Assembly (NCBI GenBank): GCA_036794765.1
Contig: DAIRGB010000016.1
Coordinates: 1 to 16,053, forward strand
DNA from: DAIRGB01 sp036794765
GTDB taxonomy: Bacteria > Patescibacteriota > JAHJAL01
DNA length: 16,053 nucleotides
Direction: 5' to 3'
Shown here: one piece after another, positions 13,676-16,053 of the stretch
Layout of the letters: the number at the start of each line of letters is the position of its first letter
How positions within the stretch are numbered: the stretch's first letter is position 1
The notes under the pieces: model-generated
Databases searched by the model: none
The model's input: the letters and a program-made list of their open reading frames with translations, nothing else
Told to the model about the DNA's origin: nothing
Program-made: the position numbers and the translations under genes

Positions 13676-14437
13676 TTATCGTTTATCAAATTTTAGGGTA
13701 TTTTGTTGGGGGAAAATGTCATTAATATTTATCAGGTCAAGAAAGAATTGGTATATTTTTTCCGGGGTATATATTTCAATTTTTTTGTTGTATTCATTAA
13801 CTAAAAGTGTATTTTCTTCGACGAGCAAGTTGTATTCATCAACCAATTGATTGTAGCTAACCAGTTGGTTTTCGGCCGATAATTTGTCCATGTTTTGTTT
13901 GAGACTGGAAAGTTTGGTTTTGTTTTCATTGATTTTTTTATAGTTTTCGATCAATGAAATAGTCTCATTGAAGGCAGTCTGGAGATTGTCCAGATTTTCT
14001 GTTTGATTATTTGATTGATAATACTCTCTAATTTCTGGTTGATTGATAAAATCGTTGTACTCTTGTCGAGTTTTTTTGAGAGCGTCCTGGTTGTTGTTTT
14101 TGTAGGCGGCATCAAATTCTTCCAGCCAAATGAAATGAAGACAAGATAAACTTTTTTTTAGAATTGTTTGATAGTCTGGAGAGGAAACTGCATTGTTTTT
14201 GTTATCGGAAAAAATTTGCTGAAGACTGTTTTTGATACTTTCCTTACTGTCGTGCAGCAGATCGAGGTTAATATTGCTATTATCGTAAACATGATTGGAG
14301 TCGCTAATTTGTTGTACATGCACTGAAACTTTGTTGATTTGGGCATTGATATTTTTGGTTGCCTGACTGGACGGAAGATTAGCGCCACAGCCGATCAAAA
14401 ACAGGGAAAAGAAAAACACTAGCATTTTTTTGAACAT
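13676..14437 (-). CDS. Coiled-coil lipoprotein of unknown function
   Basis: A 253-residue protein with a lipoprotein signal: MFKKMLVFFFSLFLIGC, where LIGC (14-17) is the lipobox and Cys17 the lipidated residue. The mature part is rich in Asn, Gln, Lys and Glu and largely helical; about 150-235 looks like a coiled coil with heptad-like Leu spacing (SLKQNMDKLSAENQLVSYNQ and on). No catalytic motif or known domain was recognised. It is anchored to the outer face of the cytoplasmic membrane and may be a scaffold or envelope protein. It heads a two-gene unit with the YlxR gene, and is divergent from the isomerase gene at 14546 with a 108-base gap. That gap shows no convincing promoter beyond AT-rich sequence and a TTGCAA at 14506-14511. 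Confidence 0.8.
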   Translation of the reverse strand: MFKKMLVFFFSLFLIGCGANLPSSQATKNINAQINKVSVHVQQISDSNHVYDNSNINLDLLHDSKESIKNSLQQIFSDNKNNAVSSPDYQTILKKSLSCLHFIWLEEFDAAYKNNNQDALKKTRQEYNDFINQPEIREYYQSNNQTENLDNLQTAFNETISLIENYKKINENKTKLSSLKQNMDKLSAENQLVSYNQLVDEYNLLVEENTLLVNEYNKKIEIYTPEKIYQFFLDLININDIFPQQNTLKFDKR

Positions 14438-14545
14438 TTTTTTGTCGGTTTTAAAGATAATCTTTCTTTATTATATTTTTAGTTTTGGATAAAATAAAGA
14501 TAAGATTGCAAACTGAGAATATTTTATTAGTTAAACAAAACACAA

Positions 14546-15625
14546 ATGATCGATCTAAATGATGTGAATGAGATTGAAAAAAGTGACCCGGACGGATATT
14601 TAAAAATATTGGCGGAAACACCAAGTTTGTGTCGCCAGGTGTTGGCGGAATTCGACCAAGTTGGTCTCGCCAAAAAAAAATTTGAGAAAGTAGCGATTTG
14701 CGCAATGGGCGGCTCAGCGATTGGAGCTGATTTGGCTCGTTATTTGTTGGAATTTAAAACCAATTTAAACATTCAAGTTTTGAGAGATTACAATTTACCA
14801 AACTGGGTTGACAACAAAACTCTTGTAATAGCTATTAGTTATTCCGGAAATACGGAAGAAACATTGACTGCTTTTTCTTTGGCTAAAAAACGAAATTGTT
14901 TGATATATGTTATTGCTTCGGGAGGGAAGTTGATTGAGCAGACAAAAAATAATCTGATTGATTATTTTTTGCTGCCAACAGGCCTCCCACCTAGAACGGC
15001 TTGGGGCTTGTCATTTATTCTGGTCAATGAATTGATACGCAAATACGGCGCTCTCCAAAAAAATGATCTTGATAGCAAGGTTATGATTGACGAGATGGAA
15101 AAATCGATTGATGCTTATCGTCACGCTTTGCCAATTGAGAAAAACCCGGCAAAGTCGATTGCTTTATCTCTGGTAAAATCCACTCCGATTATTTTTGGAG
15201 CGGAGCATTTGGGAGTGGTGGCAAGAAGGTGGAAGGGGCAATTTAATGAGAATGCCAAGTTACCTTCTTTTTATGAAGATTTACCTGAATTAAATCACAA
15301 TAGTCAGCAAGGATTGGAATGCGGTGACGAAATCAAGAAAAGCTTATCCTACTTGGTATTGGATTCCGCCAACTATCATCCTCGCAACCAATTACGAGCC
15401 AAAGTAGTGTTTGAATCGTGGCAAAAAAACGGTTTTGATGCAACTTTAGTACAGGTGGGTGGCGAGAATACTTTTGAAGAAATGATCAGGTGTGTTATTT
15501 TGGGTGATTTTGTGAGCGTATATTTGGCTTTGATGTTGGGGAAAAATCCGGTTAAATACGAAGCGATCGAGGAACTAAAAGCATATTTGAAAACAGAGGA
15601 ATATACAAAAGAATTGTTGGGATAG
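14546..15625 (+). CDS. Bifunctional phosphoglucose/phosphomannose isomerase
   Basis: A 359-residue SIS-domain isomerase of the archaeal/bacterial fused-activity PGI/PMI type. It interconverts glucose-6-phosphate or mannose-6-phosphate with fructose-6-phosphate, feeding glycolysis and sugar-nucleotide synthesis in the cytoplasm. Seen motifs: AMGGSAIGAD (53-62), the sugar-phosphate binding SYSGNTEET (98-106), PTGLPPRTA (144-152) with Arg150, NENAK with Glu235, and ELNHN with His251. The 16-residue gap between Glu235 and His251 equals that between the catalytic Glu and His of the characterised Pyrobaculum enzyme as I recall it. Length fits the family. The ATG has no Shine-Dalgarno site. The enolase gene starts 81 bases downstream on the same strand, so the two may be cotranscribed. 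Confidence 0.92.
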   Translation: MIDLNDVNEIEKSDPDGYLKILAETPSLCRQVLAEFDQVGLAKKKFEKVAICAMGGSAIGADLARYLLEFKTNLNIQVLRDYNLPNWVDNKTLVIAISYSGNTEETLTAFSLAKKRNCLIYVIASGGKLIEQTKNNLIDYFLLPTGLPPRTAWGLSFILVNELIRKYGALQKNDLDSKVMIDEMEKSIDAYRHALPIEKNPAKSIALSLVKSTPIIFGAEHLGVVARRWKGQFNENAKLPSFYEDLPELNHNSQQGLECGDEIKKSLSYLVLDSANYHPRNQLRAKVVFESWQKNGFDATLVQVGGENTFEEMIRCVILGDFVSVYLALMLGKNPVKYEAIEELKAYLKTEEYTKELLG

Positions 15626-15706
15626 TATTATTGGATGCCAAGTACTAGGTTTTTAGGTTTTCGATTGGAGCGGAAAAGAGATTTATTTCATTATTATTAT
15701 TTCGAT

Positions 15707-16053
15707 ATGACAAAAATTAAAACAATTAAAGCTCGACAAATATTGGATAGTCGCGGTAATCCGACTGTTGAAGCAGATGTAGTTTTGGAGAACGATATTT
15801 GGGGAAGGGCAGCAGTGCCAAGTGGAGCATCAACCGGTGAACACGAGGCGATTGAGTTGCGAGACAAAGATAAAGCTTTCGGTGGCAAGGGAGTTTTACA
15901 AGCATGCAACAATGTGATAGATAAAATTGCGCCGATTTTGGGAGGAGTGGAAGTATCTGAACAAGAGATTATTGATAGAAAAATGTTGGAATTGGATGGA
16001 ACGCCCAATAAATCAAATCTAGGGGCGAACGCAATTTTGGCGGTATCTTTGGC
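15707..16053 (+). CDS. eno: Enolase, N-terminal part (runs off the window)
   Basis: The first 115 codons of enolase (2-phosphoglycerate dehydratase, glycolysis) reach the right edge. Clear signatures are RQILDSRGNPTVEADV (10-25) and the metal-binding loop PSGASTGEHEAIELRD, followed by GGKGVLQACNNVIDKIAPIL and LGANAILAVS. The catalytic barrel, with its Mg ligands and lysines, lies beyond the window. No stop or frameshift is seen in the part present. The 81 bases between this gene and the isomerase show no obvious promoter or ribosome binding site, consistent with cotranscription but not proving it. Confidence 0.96.
   Translation, partial: MTKIKTIKARQILDSRGNPTVEADVVLENDIWGRAAVPSGASTGEHEAIELRDKDKAFGGKGVLQACNNVIDKIAPILGGVEVSEQEIIDRKMLELDGTPNKSNLGANAILAVSL

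Noticed and set aside
15697..16008. Minus-strand open frame over the enolase gene
   Set aside because: The plus strand encodes unmistakable enolase motifs; the opposite frame is a shadow.

Overview
The window looks like chromosomal DNA of a Candidate Phyla Radiation (Patescibacteria, Parcubacteria-like) bacterium. The reasons are AT-rich sequence, few Shine-Dalgarno sites, a short ribosomal protein S1 with a helix-hairpin-helix tail, a fused-type phosphoglucose/phosphomannose isomerase, and secreted proteins of types I associate with these genomes. This is inference from gene content; the window holds no rRNA gene to settle it.

Left part (about 1-4140, all minus strand): a compact four-gene defence cassette. 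In transcription order it encodes an EcoRI-family adenine DNA methyltransferase, a DUF262-HNH protein (1 base later), a CD-NTase/SMODS nucleotide cyclase (10 bases later) and an S-4TM putative pore-forming effector (5 bases later). The first two look like a restriction-modification-type pair. The last two look like a minimal CBASS-type signalling pair that would trigger membrane damage. The spacing suggests one transcript from a TATAAT promoter near 4160. This fusion of two defence layers is the most interesting content of the window. A tyrosine recombinase is transcribed divergently from it at 4418, which would fit a mobile or integrated defence island.

Middle-left (5230-6240, plus strand): a DUF2178-type five-helix membrane protein and a 64-residue XRE regulator. 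Between them lie two arms of a perfect 21-base inverted repeat enclosing 74 bases.

Middle (6260-11165, minus strand): a three-gene cell-surface operon. In order it encodes a secreted beta-rich protein, a DUF916-like membrane-anchored protein, and an 893-residue multidomain membrane protein with Ig-like, Cys-rich, Pro-rich and carboxypeptidase-regulatory-like domains. Its order resembles the WxL/DUF916 surface systems of Gram-positive bacteria.

Right part (11443-16053): core genes. They are tRNA-Phe(GAA), a small membrane protein and ribosomal protein S1 on the plus strand. A lipoprotein and a YlxR-family RNA-binding protein follow on the minus strand. Last come phosphoglucose/phosphomannose isomerase and the 5' part of enolase on the plus strand. 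The two sugar enzymes are consecutive and could serve glycolysis together. No stretch longer than about 280 bases lacks a gene, and I saw no CRISPR array, rRNA or insertion sequence.
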